Shown: positions 1 to 8,415, counted from the first letter of the stretch. The stretch is DNA of 19,389 nt from JBLIAZ01 sp047632015 (GCA_047632015.1 JBLIBC010000018.1:1-19389), one strand, 5' to 3'. Made by a program: numbers and translations. The notes: generated by a model not told the origin, from the sequence alone.

Positions 1-870
1 CCCTTTACCTTCTTTTTCAATCATTTCCATTGCTTTGTGTAATTGAGCGCCACAATCACATCGACATGAACCAAAAACGTCACCAGTAAGACAGCTGGAA
101 TGAACTCTCACTAGTACTGGGTCACCTTCATTCCATTCGCCTTTAACTAAAGCCATGTGTTCTTCTCCAGTGGTTATTTGTGTATATGCCGTCAACTTAA
201 ACTCCCCCCATTCGGTGGGCATTTCAACGGTTACATTTTTTTCAATTAATGATTCGTGCGTTAATCGATAAGCTATTAAATCCTTGATGGTGATAATTTT
301 AAGATCAAATTTTGCCGCAATTATAGTTAAGTCTGGAACTCTTGCCATTGTTCCGTCTTCATTCATAATTTCTACTATAACTCCAGCAGGTTCAAATCCA
401 GCCAATCGAGCCAAATCAATGGCGGCTTCAGTGTGACCGGATCTTCTTAGTACACCACCTTTTTTTGCCATCAACGGAAATATGTGTCCTGGTTTACCAA
501 AAACATTTGGGTTCACGTTCTTGTCAATCAATGCAAGAACTGTTCTTGATCTGTCTCCAGCTGAAATCCCAGTGGTGCAACCATGCTCTAGTAAATCAAC
601 AGATACAGTAAATGGAGTTTCATGCAGGGCTGTGTTATCAGGAACCATTAAATTTAGTCCCAATTCAGCACACCTACTCTCTAGTATGGGCGCGCAAATT
701 AATCCTCGACCATGTGTAGCCATGAAATTGATGATTTCAGGAGTAATGGTTTCAGCTGCGCAAACAAAATCTCCTTCGTTTTCCCTATCCTCATCATCAA
801 CAACTATAACTACTTTTCCAGCTTTGATGTCTTTTATCGCTTCTTCAATAGAGTTCATTATTGTTGCCAT
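1..870 (-). CDS. ribBA: Bifunctional RibBA: DHBP synthase / GTP cyclohydrolase II (C-terminus cut off by window edge)
   Basis: The frame encodes the first 290 residues of a protein expected to be about 400 long; the rest lies beyond base 1. The N-terminal half (about 1-203) is 3,4-dihydroxy-2-butanone 4-phosphate synthase, which makes the four-carbon unit of riboflavin from ribulose 5-phosphate. It carries the acidic motif DDEDRENEGD at 25-34 and the GHTEA motif with His146. The second domain (from about 208) is GTP cyclohydrolase II, which opens GTP in the first step of the pathway. Its zinc ligands fit C-x10-C-x-C at Cys260, Cys271 and Cys273, within FGSCRCDCGAQL. I chose the ATG at 868-870 because it lies just behind a TACCTTCG promoter box; an in-frame Met at residue 5 is an alternative start. 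The gene is divergent from rpsP. The fusion is standard in Bacteroidota. The GTP cyclohydrolase catalytic residues cannot be checked because they lie off the window. Confidence 0.96.
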   Translation of the reverse strand, partial: MATIMNSIEEAIKDIKAGKVVIVVDDEDRENEGDFVCAAETITPEIINFMATHGRGLICAPILESRCAELGLNLMVPDNTALHETPFTVSVDLLEHGCTTGISAGDRSRTVLALIDKNVNPNVFGKPGHIFPLMAKKGGVLRRSGHTEAAIDLARLAGFEPAGVIVEIMNEDGTMARVPDLTIIAAKFDLKIITIKDLIAYRLTHESLIEKNVTVEMPTEWGEFKLTAYTQITTGEEHMALVKGEWNEGDPVLVRVHSSCLTGDVFGSCRCDCGAQLHKAMEMIEKEGKG

Positions 871-884
871 GAAATGTTTTTTTG

Positions 885-892
885 CGAAGGTA
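885..892 (-). promoter_or_regulatory. -7 promoter box upstream of ribBA
   Basis: Read on the minus strand the bases are TACCTTCG, one mismatch from the Bacteroidota -7 consensus TAnnTTTG. The box ends 14 bases before the ribBA ATG, giving a very short leader. I see no TTG at the usual 17-23 base spacing; the nearest is only 12 bases upstream, so the -33 element is weak or absent. Confidence 0.5.
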
Positions 893-1040
893 CTTAAAAG
901 TGACCAATGTATAAAGCGGAGTTGTCTGCAAAAATCTAGAAAGAATGTTAGTGGATATTTAGATTTAAATATCGATATTTGCAGCCCAATAAAAATTAAT
1001 ATTTATAAACAGGCTACGGGATAGTCAAAATTTAAACAAA

Positions 1041-1742
1041 ATGGCAACTAAAATCAGGTTACAAAGAAGAGGAAGAAAAAGAAATGCAATTTATCACATC
1101 GTAGCAATCGATTCAAGAGCAAAACGAGATGGAAGATGCATAGAAAGATTGGGACAGTACAATCCTAATATTCACCCAGCAGCAGTTGAATTAGATTTTG
1201 AAAGAGCATTACACTGGATAAAAGTAGGTGCTGAGATGTCAGATACCGCAAAAACAATATTATCAAAACAAGGAGTATTACTTAAAAACCACCTAGATGG
1301 AGGTGTCGTAAAAGGAGCTCTTAAGCAAGATGCAGCGGACAAAAAATTTGCAGATTGGATTAGTAACAAAGAAACAGGAGAAGAAAAAGAAGCTAAAGCA
1401 ATAGCTGATAAGCAAGATGTAGAAGCGAAGAAACTTTTTGAATCTGAAACTAAAATTAAGGAGGAAAGAGCAGCAGTAATATTAGCTAAGAATTCAGCAT
1501 TGGCTGAAGAAACTGCTGCAGCTGAAGTGGAAGCGAATGCTGAGGCCGTAGTTGAAGAAGTAGCGCCAGTTGCAGAAGAAGCTAAAGCAGAAGAAACTCC
1601 AGTTAAAGAAGAAGTCAAGGAAGAGGTAGCTGAGGTGAAAGCTGAAGAAGTTGTTGCTGAAGAAAAGTCAGAAGTTAAAGTTGAGGCAATATCTGAAGAA
1701 AAGAAAGAAGAGGAAAAGAAAGAAGAAAAATCTGCTGAGTAA
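1041..1742 (+). CDS. rpsP: 30S ribosomal protein S16 with long acidic C-terminal extension
   Basis: S16 is a small-subunit protein that binds 16S rRNA and helps 30S assembly. The N-terminus (MATKIRLQRRGRKRNAIYHI) and the following KRDGRCIERLGQYNP are classical S16. The core occupies roughly residues 1-85. The protein has 233 residues, while typical bacterial S16 has 80-90. The remaining ~145 residues are low complexity, dominated by Glu, Ala, Lys and Val, and end in a run of Glu/Lys blocks. Bacteroidota S16 proteins often have such tails, but this one is long. The ATG follows an A-rich leader (TTTAAACAAA) with no Shine-Dalgarno. A weak promoter box GATATTTG lies at 974-981. The gene appears to be transcribed alone: a strong terminator follows, and the next gene (porU) converges. 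rimM or trmD, frequent partners of rpsP elsewhere, are not here. Confidence 0.97.
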   Translation: MATKIRLQRRGRKRNAIYHIVAIDSRAKRDGRCIERLGQYNPNIHPAAVELDFERALHWIKVGAEMSDTAKTILSKQGVLLKNHLDGGVVKGALKQDAADKKFADWISNKETGEEKEAKAIADKQDVEAKKLFESETKIKEERAAVILAKNSALAEETAAAEVEANAEAVVEEVAPVAEEAKAEETPVKEEVKEEVAEVKAEEVVAEEKSEVKVEAISEEKKEEEKKEEKSAE

Positions 1743-1762
1743 TAATCAGTAACTATAAGATT

Positions 1763-1793
1763 AAAGCCTTACACAATGTGTAGGGCTTTTTTT
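1763..1793 (+). terminator. Rho-independent terminator after rpsP
   Basis: The arm AAAGCCTTACAC (1763-1774) pairs with GTGTAGGGCTTT (1778-1789), including one G-T pair, over an AAT loop. It is followed by a T run to 1793. It begins 20 bases after the rpsP stop. It lies between convergent genes and may also slow porU transcription from the other side, though the minus-strand T run is short. Confidence 0.87.
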
Positions 1794-1840
1794 ATGTGTC
1801 AAAGTGATCTTCTGAGAATCAAAGATTAATTATGGCAAAG

Positions 1841-4800
1841 TTATTTTAAGATCACAAGCTTTTCGATTTGCTCGGCTTTCGTTCCATTTTCTGCAGACAC
1901 CTTTACTCTGTATAAGTATACACCTCTTCCGATTGGATCACCGTAGTCATCTTTACCGTCCCATGAAATAGGGCCAATTAGTTTTTTGTCAGCATTTATA
2001 CTTGTAAAAATCGTTTTGATAATTTTCCCAGTAATTGTGTAGATTTGAATTAGCACCTCTATGTTACTGTGTTTAGTTTGATTTTGCTCGAAGTAAAAAC
2101 CTGTATTAGTGGTAAATGGGTTCGGATAATTTAGCACGTGCTCAAGTGCCAAATCAGCGTCTTCTTCAATGATGAACTCCGTATAAGATTTACTGCTGTT
2201 GTTGTGATTGTCTGAGGCTGAAAATTCTAGTGTATGGCTGCCATTTGTAATGTCCTTCAATTGATATATAACAGAACCAGTCTTATAAGTGTTTAAATCC
2301 GTTTGGTATTTTTCATTTAACACATATTCTGTGTCTCTAGCTTTGTTTAATGTTAATACCAAATTGTTTTCAATGTTGTTAGAGCTTATGTTGATGCCAC
2401 TTTCGTCAGACAGTTTAGCCATAAAATAAGGTGACGGTGGAACTTGGTCCCCAAAAACAAACGTGGAATCGTTAAGGTATACTTGTAATTCTGGTCCCGT
2501 TACATCATCAGGAGCGTTCAAGTCTTTTCCACCTAACATGTATTTTTTATTGGATCCTTTTGCATCGTCATTATCTGAGATGGCAAATAAGCTTATCTTG
2601 CTATAGTCAAAATTTGACAAAATATTTTTTGGAATTATTATGTCAGATCTGTAGGAGCCGTTGGAGACTTCAGCCATCATTTTGAATAAAAGCGAAGATT
2701 GTGAGACATATTTAAAAGGGATATTAGTGTTGTTGTTATCTAGGGTTTCTTTCGCTATTTGCTTGTCATATATTTTAATTTCAATTTGTCCATTAAAGTC
2801 CGTTAATACAGTGCCACTGCTGTTTTCAATGTGGCCATGAACAGTTGCTTGCGTAAGAGCCTTTAAAGTATCAATGCTTTTGTCGTCCCAAGAAACAATA
2901 CTGTCCACAAGGATTGACTTCCTAGGAATTATTAAACGAATCGCTGGATCTCCTAGTAAGGTGAAATTCCTGTCATTCGTTCCAGCATTGTTCTTAATTT
3001 TAGTTTTTCGGAACAAATCACCAATTCTTATCGTTTCATTGTTTTGCTCCTCAATCAAGACTTTGTAAAAGTTTTTATTCAGGTTAAAATTAGGGATTGA
3101 AAAAACTAATCTGACTGTAGTGAACATTGCAATTGCACCTCCGTCTTTTTGCAAAAAAAGGTATTCACCAGCGCTTTTTCTGCCTGGATCATCAAATCGA
3201 CTAAACTCACAGGTTGCTGTCATTAATAAGGGTAACCTTGTTTTGTTTTTAAGTTTAAGAATATCGGGGATGTTCAGAAATCGCTCTGATCCCCATCCAT
3301 ACTCGCCGCCATGTCCCGTGTAGTTTATTAGTGCAGCTCCTTCATTTACTTCCTTATAAATTGATTTGTTCACATTTGGAACAACCGTTCCTGAAGCACT
3401 ATTTTCTTTTGTAAATGCATCCACGTAAATTTTTGAAATATTTAAATGTTCAATGCTTGTATCAACTATGGTTGCCAAATTCTCGGCTTGTTTCATATGT
3501 TCATTGCCATCACCATCATCGGCAATAAATAATATTTTATTTTGCCAGGATCCTTTTGATGAGTAGGGGGTTCCGTTGTCTTGTACCGATTCGTATATAT
3601 TATAGTAATGAAATATTTTATCTACAGCTATTTTGGCTTCAGTAACCGTTTTTACTGGAATTCTACCAACACTTATATCTAATTTATCACTGCTTGTAAT
3701 GTTTCCTTCGTGATCATCTAGAGTGCCGTAAAAATCATCGGTAACATAGGAGGAGGTAAGTTTAATTGAATTTTCTGATTGAAAAGTAGGGATGTAATCT
3801 TTGTTGTTGTCAAGCCTGTTTTTAGGGTCAAAAGACCCGCTCCCAAATAATAGCACATACTTTAAACTGTCAGATGAAACCGGGTGATCGTACAAGTATT
3901 TGATGTAATCCCGAATAGCACCTGCTTCTTTTCGACCACTACTCCGGTGGTTATATATGTGCATCACGTTGACAACAGCTGTTTTCAAATTGTCCTCATT
4001 TGTATGAAAATCTGCTAACCGTTGGGCTTCTTCTAAAAACAAAGGATGGGTGACTATTAACATCTCTGGAACATCGCTGTAATTAAGTTTTTGCGCTTCT
4101 AATCTTTTATCGTAAACGGGGATGAAGGATTGCTCAATGGTGAATGTTATGAAATTGCTTGCTGAGTTGGAGTTAGCCTTAAAAGAATGAGAGGCACCTG
4201 CTACACTAGTTGATATTTGACTAACCTTGTTGTAGTCAGTGACATCCCAAACCAAGGTATTAACCATGTTACTAGTGAAGTTATATTCGTAAATTCCAGG
4301 AGTCTTAATAGCCTCTTTGTTGAATATGTGCTCATATTTATTGGTTGTTAATTCTAGTGAGCTGCTACGATTCAGGGAAAAGTAATCAAGCCAGGCTGCG
4401 GCACTTGCATCAGCGTTGTGATAATACAATTCAATGGTATTGCTGTTTTGCGTACTTGTGAATTTAACTTGGTCGTTGCTGAATTTGACATAATCATTAT
4501 AGTAAACGGAGCTTACAATAGGAATATTCATTTGGGTTAAAGTGTCACCGTTAACAATGACACTTATTTTGTTATTTTCAAAAACTGTGCTTCGTGCACA
4601 TGCATTTACTTTTAAAGTCAATTCGCCAGAAGAGGGAGATTCAATAGTAAATTTTAATGGGTTTTTGGTTTGAAAATCCTCACCTAGCCACATCCTGCCA
4701 CTTTTAATGAAGTTAAACCAATCATTTTCATGGTGGTAAAAAAAATCATGAACGCTTAGTGTTTTTATTGAAGAGAGGGAACTGTTGTCAACAATAGAAA

Positions 4801-5683
4801 TTCGTTCAGGAGTATTTGAATTTAGAGTAAAAAAAACAAAATTGCTGTCTGAGTAAAGCTGGGGTACATTGACGAATAATTCACTTGCAGTGTCATACAA
4901 AGGTAAGTTTCCCGCTTCACCATAAAACATGATGTAGTCACCGGTATCAAAACTGTTGTCGCCGTGATCAACCACCTTGATTTGCATCTCTTTCAAGCTA
5001 GGGTGTCTGCTGTCACTGTTTAAAAAAGGCAGCATGTTCGAACTGTTCCCGTACAGCTTCACTTGATTTGAACTAACACTACCTGAAATAATATTTTGAG
5101 ACAATAAAGTGTCAAATGACAAAAGCTGAGGTCCCGTATTTGTGATTGCGAATTTGTACCAAGAGCCATCATCCATTTTTACCCCTGTTTCAGTCCTTCG
5201 CCTTGACTTAAGCTTTGCAAGTTGGTTAGTTATTTGTTTACTGGAAACATTGAGGTCAAAACTAACCGCAGTAATTTTTTTGTAACCCTCTTTCGTTTTT
5301 AAGACTGCAGGAAAAATGATTGACGCGTAATCTTTATTTCCGGCTTTTGAATACGAAACATTAAATTCAAGTTGGGTTGGGATTGCAAGTAATTTAATAG
5401 CTACGTCTGTTTCGATTTTAGAAAGTGAAGCGCTTTCATACTTGTAGTTAATTACTTTAATGTCTTGTTTGTTTGCACTTATTGGAATCAAACATGAAAA
5501 AGAAGGTACGTTTCCATTGTTAAAATCGATGAATCCATTTTGTAAGCACAGGTTACCAAAATTTTCGTTTGCTGAAAATTTATGGCTGTTATTGTTCCAA
5601 ACTAACTCATAATTATGCTGTTGAGCAAAAGTTGCGCTTGACAAGAGGAAGCTTGTTAATACAAAAAATAGGTGCTTTTTCAT
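1841..5683 (-). CDS. porU: Type IX secretion system sortase PorU (C25 gingipain-like peptidase)
   Basis: PorU is the cell-surface sortase of the T9SS: it removes the C-terminal sorting signal of cargo proteins and attaches them to the surface. The 1280-residue protein starts with a signal peptide (1-20, ending TFA before QQ). A long beta-rich N-terminal region precedes a C25 peptidase domain at about 535-918. The catalytic dyad is visible: His791 in NYTGHGGEYGWG and Cys825 in MTATCEFSRFDDPG. The 34-residue spacing matches the His-Cys layout of gingipains. Sub-motifs such as LLFGSGSFDP and DDFYGTLDD also fit. Residues about 1180-1280 form a T9SS C-terminal domain of the FlgD-Ig kind (NYPNPF, GKI, GRGVYLYRV, EKLVILK). 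In known PorU proteins this domain is retained rather than cleaved. It is divergent from the PorP/SprF-gldJ unit. Its usual partner porV is not in this window. Confidence 0.95.
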   Translation of the reverse strand: MKKHLFFVLTSFLLSSATFAQQHNYELVWNNNSHKFSANENFGNLCLQNGFIDFNNGNVPSFSCLIPISANKQDIKVINYKYESASLSKIETDVAIKLLAIPTQLEFNVSYSKAGNKDYASIIFPAVLKTKEGYKKITAVSFDLNVSSKQITNQLAKLKSRRRTETGVKMDDGSWYKFAITNTGPQLLSFDTLLSQNIISGSVSSNQVKLYGNSSNMLPFLNSDSRHPSLKEMQIKVVDHGDNSFDTGDYIMFYGEAGNLPLYDTASELFVNVPQLYSDSNFVFFTLNSNTPERISIVDNSSLSSIKTLSVHDFFYHHENDWFNFIKSGRMWLGEDFQTKNPLKFTIESPSSGELTLKVNACARSTVFENNKISVIVNGDTLTQMNIPIVSSVYYNDYVKFSNDQVKFTSTQNSNTIELYYHNADASAAAWLDYFSLNRSSSLELTTNKYEHIFNKEAIKTPGIYEYNFTSNMVNTLVWDVTDYNKVSQISTSVAGASHSFKANSNSASNFITFTIEQSFIPVYDKRLEAQKLNYSDVPEMLIVTHPLFLEEAQRLADFHTNEDNLKTAVVNVMHIYNHRSSGRKEAGAIRDYIKYLYDHPVSSDSLKYVLLFGSGSFDPKNRLDNNKDYIPTFQSENSIKLTSSYVTDDFYGTLDDHEGNITSSDKLDISVGRIPVKTVTEAKIAVDKIFHYYNIYESVQDNGTPYSSKGSWQNKILFIADDGDGNEHMKQAENLATIVDTSIEHLNISKIYVDAFTKENSASGTVVPNVNKSIYKEVNEGAALINYTGHGGEYGWGSERFLNIPDILKLKNKTRLPLLMTATCEFSRFDDPGRKSAGEYLFLQKDGGAIAMFTTVRLVFSIPNFNLNKNFYKVLIEEQNNETIRIGDLFRKTKIKNNAGTNDRNFTLLGDPAIRLIIPRKSILVDSIVSWDDKSIDTLKALTQATVHGHIENSSGTVLTDFNGQIEIKIYDKQIAKETLDNNNTNIPFKYVSQSSLLFKMMAEVSNGSYRSDIIIPKNILSNFDYSKISLFAISDNDDAKGSNKKYMLGGKDLNAPDDVTGPELQVYLNDSTFVFGDQVPPSPYFMAKLSDESGINISSNNIENNLVLTLNKARDTEYVLNEKYQTDLNTYKTGSVIYQLKDITNGSHTLEFSASDNHNNSSKSYTEFIIEEDADLALEHVLNYPNPFTTNTGFYFEQNQTKHSNIEVLIQIYTITGKIIKTIFTSINADKKLIGPISWDGKDDYGDPIGRGVYLYRVKVSAENGTKAEQIEKLVILK

Positions 5684-5830
5684 TTAAACTTTGAAATTAA
5701 TCATTTTATAGATAATTTAGACTTGTCGGTTGTTACTTTTTATGAGTTATCTCGTTATAAACATAGTAATAAACGTTTTTTAAGGTATTTAGTATTTTTA
5801 AGAAAATAATATTTATAATTGCAAGCAGAA

Positions 5831-5838
5831 TATCTTTA
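5831..5838 (+). promoter_or_regulatory. Possible -7 box directly before the PorP/SprF gene
   Basis: TATCTTTA differs from TAnnTTTG only in its last base and touches the ATG at 5839. A second ATG follows at 5842. If transcription starts about four bases after the box, the message would begin at the second ATG. No TTG lies at the expected -33 distance. The rest of the 155-base divergent gap with porU is very AT-rich and shows no clear operator. A weaker box, TATAATTG, lies at 5814-5821. Confidence 0.33.
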
Positions 5839-6858
5839 ATGATGAGGAAAAAGATACTACTAGTTACCGTATTATGTACAATTTTTGGAGCATTTTTAAA
5901 CGAAGGTTTGAAAGCGCAGGATCCATTATTTACTCAATTTTACGCGAATCCACTGTACTTGAACCCGGCGTTTGCTGGAAGTCACAGGTGTCCAAGGGTT
6001 GTGATGAATCACAGAAACCAATGGCCCGCTATTCAAGGAACGTATGTTACAAATAGCTTTTCTTATGATCAACACATCGATGCAATTGCTGGTGGATTAG
6101 GAGTGTTAGTTACTAGAGATGATGCAGGTTCAGGAACATTAACGAGTACTACTGCGAGTTTGATTTATTCTTACTTTCTGCCAGTTACAAAGTCTTTTTC
6201 TATTAAAGCAGGGATGCAAGTAAGTTACTTTCAAAAAGTATTAGATTGGAATAAATTAACTTTTGGGGATCAAATTGATCAACAATTAGGATTTATATCT
6301 CAAACATCAGAATCAAGACAAGGACAACAAGCTGTGCAATACCTGGATTTTTCCAGTGGAATATTGGGATACAGTAAATCATTTTACATTGGTGCTGCTG
6401 TTCATCATTTGATGCAGCCAAGAGAAGGGTTTATAACTACGGCGGCATCTCTTTTGCCAAACAAAATTACAGCGCATGCTGGAGCAATTATTCCAACTGG
6501 AGGAGGAACAGGTAGTGCTGGAAAAAGAAGAAGAAGAAGGGGTAAAAACGCATTGCCATCAAGTTCGATATCACCTAATGTATTGTACAGAAAACAAAGG
6601 GATTTTCAAGAATTATTTTTGGGGTTATATGTAACTAAAGGACCTATAGTCGGAGGGTTGTGGTACAGAAATGCTGATGCGTTCATTGCCTTAGTAGGTT
6701 TGCAGTTTCAGAATTTCAGATTCGGTTACAGTTATGATGTCACCATTTCGAAGTTAGCTGCTAATTCAGCAGGTTCACATGAAGTAAGTGCGTCGATCTT
6801 ATTTGATTGTCGTCCGCCAAGAAAGAAATTTACTCCGGTATCGTGTCCTTCTTTCTAA
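5839..6858 (+). CDS. PorP/SprF family type IX secretion outer-membrane protein
   Basis: The 339-residue protein has a signal peptide (about 1-26, ending LKA before QDPLFTQF). It then shows the hallmark start of the PorP/SprF family: FTQFYANPLYLNPAFAGSHR, then VVMNHRNQWPAI. It ends with the family's DCRPPRKKF...SCPSF pattern. Members are predicted outer-membrane beta-barrels needed for T9SS secretion or for placing surface adhesins; the exact role of this paralogue cannot be told from sequence. An odd basic stretch, Lys229 followed by Arg230-234, sits in a Gly/Ser-rich loop (about 220-245) and is encoded by an AGA trinucleotide run. The start is either 5839 or the adjacent ATG at 5842. gldJ follows after 25 bases, so the two are probably co-transcribed. 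Linkage to gldJ rather than gldK/gldL argues against this being the porP of the core gldKLMN operon. Confidence 0.93.
   Translation: MMRKKILLVTVLCTIFGAFLNEGLKAQDPLFTQFYANPLYLNPAFAGSHRCPRVVMNHRNQWPAIQGTYVTNSFSYDQHIDAIAGGLGVLVTRDDAGSGTLTSTTASLIYSYFLPVTKSFSIKAGMQVSYFQKVLDWNKLTFGDQIDQQLGFISQTSESRQGQQAVQYLDFSSGILGYSKSFYIGAAVHHLMQPREGFITTAASLLPNKITAHAGAIIPTGGGTGSAGKRRRRRGKNALPSSSISPNVLYRKQRDFQELFLGLYVTKGPIVGGLWYRNADAFIALVGLQFQNFRFGYSYDVTISKLAANSAGSHEVSASILFDCRPPRKKFTPVSCPSF
6526..6540 (+). repeat. In-frame AGA trinucleotide run coding for five arginines
   Basis: Four AGA codons and one AGG follow each other inside the PorP/SprF-family gene, preceded by AAA (Lys). The repeat unit is three bases, so slippage would change the number of arginines without shifting the frame. 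Confidence 0.85.
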
Positions 6859-6883
6859 GATTGAATAAATTAAAATCAACATT

Positions 6884-8389
6884 ATGAAAAATACATTGAT
6901 TCACAGCATTAAAAAGAGCGCAGCCATATTGGGTAGCTTAGCTATTGTAATATTTGTATCAAGTTGCTCAAGAGAGATTTCAAATACTACTGGTTGGAAC
7001 ATCAATGATCCACGAAATGGAGGGTTTGAAGTTCAACCATCTTTAGAGCAGGAAACGGGGCCGGGATTAATATTAATTGAGGGTGGTCGATTTACCATGG
7101 GTAGCATTGAGGCAGATGTAATGCATACATGGAATAACATTCCAAGAACGGAGACTGTTTCTTCGTTTTATATGGACGAAACGGAAATAAGAAATGTTGA
7201 TTGGAGAGAATATGTTTATTGGTTAACTAGAGTTTTTGGAGCTGATTACCCAGAAGTATATATCAATGCATTTCCTGACACTTTAGTATGGAGAAATGAA
7301 TTAGGATACAATGATGACTACATAGAGTTGTATTACAGACACCCTGCTTACAGTGATTACCCGGTGGTAGGTGTTAACTGGTTGCAAGCGACAGATTTTG
7401 CAATTTGGAGAACAGATAGAGTAAATGAGATGATTCTTATCAGGGAAGGTTTGTTAAGAACTAACCCAGAACAAGTAAACGAAGATAACTTCAATTATGA
7501 TGCATACTTACTAGATCAGTACGAAGGGATGGTTAAGGATTTAATGTATGACTTAAATCCAAATTCATCAGGAGACAGAAAAGTGAGGGTTGAAGACGGG
7601 ATATTTTTACCAAGATACAGACTTCCAACGGAGTCAGAGTGGGAATTTTCTGCTATGGGACTTATTGGTAACACTGTAGATGAAAGAATTGTTGATAGAA
7701 GAATTTACCCATGGAATGGTCACTGGGTTAGGAACAAAGATGATACTTGGCAAGGTGAATTCATGGCCAACGTAATGAGAGGAAAAGGTGATATGATGGG
7801 TGTTGCCAGTAAGCTTAATGATGGAGCGGACATTACTGCACCTGTTAGGTCTTATTGGCCAAATGATTACGGCTTGTATCAAATGGCTGGTAATGTTAGT
7901 GAATGGGTGATGGATGTATTCAGACCTTTAACTTTAGAGGACGGAAATGAATTTAGATCTTATAGAGGGAATGTTTTTGAGACGTACCAAAAAGATGATG
8001 ATGGATATTACGTAGATAAAGATTCTATTGGAAGAATGGTTAAAAGACCAGTGACTGTTAAGAATGATGAGGATGACTTAGTAAATAAGAGGAATTACAA
8101 AAGATCTGACAACATCAGCTTTTTAGATGGAGATTTTAGTTCTTCAGTTCACTTTTTAAGCGAAGCGTACAAAGAAAAAAGTAAGGTTAATAAATTGATG
8201 TACGAAACGGCAAAGCATACCTTGTTGTCAGATAGGTCTAGGGTTTATAAAGGTGGTAGCTGGAGAGACAGGGTTTTTTGGCAAACGCCAGGAGCTAGGA
8301 GACATTTGGATGAAAGACAATCTACTGACTTTATAGGGTTTAGATGTGCTATGCACAGAGTGGGAAGTCCAAAAGCAGCCATGGAATAA
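6884..8389 (+). CDS. gldJ: Gliding motility / T9SS lipoprotein GldJ
   Basis: GldJ is an outer-membrane lipoprotein required for gliding and for stability of other Gld/T9SS proteins in Flavobacterium johnsoniae. The 501-residue protein has a lipoprotein signal with the acylated Cys predicted at residue 28 (FVSSC). The segment TGWNINDPRNGGF, followed by GLILIEGGRFTMGSIEADVM, is characteristic of GldJ. Residues about 60-490 form a formylglycine-generating-enzyme-like (FGE-sulfatase) fold, with MDETEI, PVVGVNW, RLPTESEWE, MAGNVSEWV, YKGGSWRDR and the closing GFRCAMHR. In this family the fold is structural; I do not infer an enzymatic role. GldK is the main alternative, but the N-terminal signature and the murF neighbour favour GldJ. 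It is likely co-transcribed with the PorP/SprF gene and is followed by a terminator. Confidence 0.93.
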   Translation: MKNTLIHSIKKSAAILGSLAIVIFVSSCSREISNTTGWNINDPRNGGFEVQPSLEQETGPGLILIEGGRFTMGSIEADVMHTWNNIPRTETVSSFYMDETEIRNVDWREYVYWLTRVFGADYPEVYINAFPDTLVWRNELGYNDDYIELYYRHPAYSDYPVVGVNWLQATDFAIWRTDRVNEMILIREGLLRTNPEQVNEDNFNYDAYLLDQYEGMVKDLMYDLNPNSSGDRKVRVEDGIFLPRYRLPTESEWEFSAMGLIGNTVDERIVDRRIYPWNGHWVRNKDDTWQGEFMANVMRGKGDMMGVASKLNDGADITAPVRSYWPNDYGLYQMAGNVSEWVMDVFRPLTLEDGNEFRSYRGNVFETYQKDDDGYYVDKDSIGRMVKRPVTVKNDEDDLVNKRNYKRSDNISFLDGDFSSSVHFLSEAYKEKSKVNKLMYETAKHTLLSDRSRVYKGGSWRDRVFWQTPGARRHLDERQSTDFIGFRCAMHRVGSPKAAME

Positions 8390-8415
8390 GAACAGATTGT
8401 TGAAAAAAATATTTT

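Noticed and set aside
482..1024. A 180-codon open frame on the plus strand, antisense to ribBA and reaching into the gap before rpsP
   Set aside because: It lies opposite conserved RibB sequence, has no family resemblance and a composition expected of a shadow frame. The gap part has no sign of an independent gene.
871..1040. Possible FMN riboswitch upstream of ribBA
   Set aside because: The leader behind the -7 box is only about 14 bases, too short for a riboswitch, and no conserved RFN-element sequence was seen in the gap.
1172..1618. A 148-codon open frame antisense to the rpsP tail
   Set aside because: It is a Ser/Ala-rich mirror of the Glu/Ala/Lys low-complexity repeat, where stops are rare by composition. 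No promoter or family match.
6884..8389. Calling GldJ a formylglycine-generating sulfatase-modifying enzyme
   Set aside because: The fold matches, but the N-terminal signature, lipoprotein signal and T9SS neighbours identify GldJ, where the fold is considered structural. No sulfatase gene is nearby.
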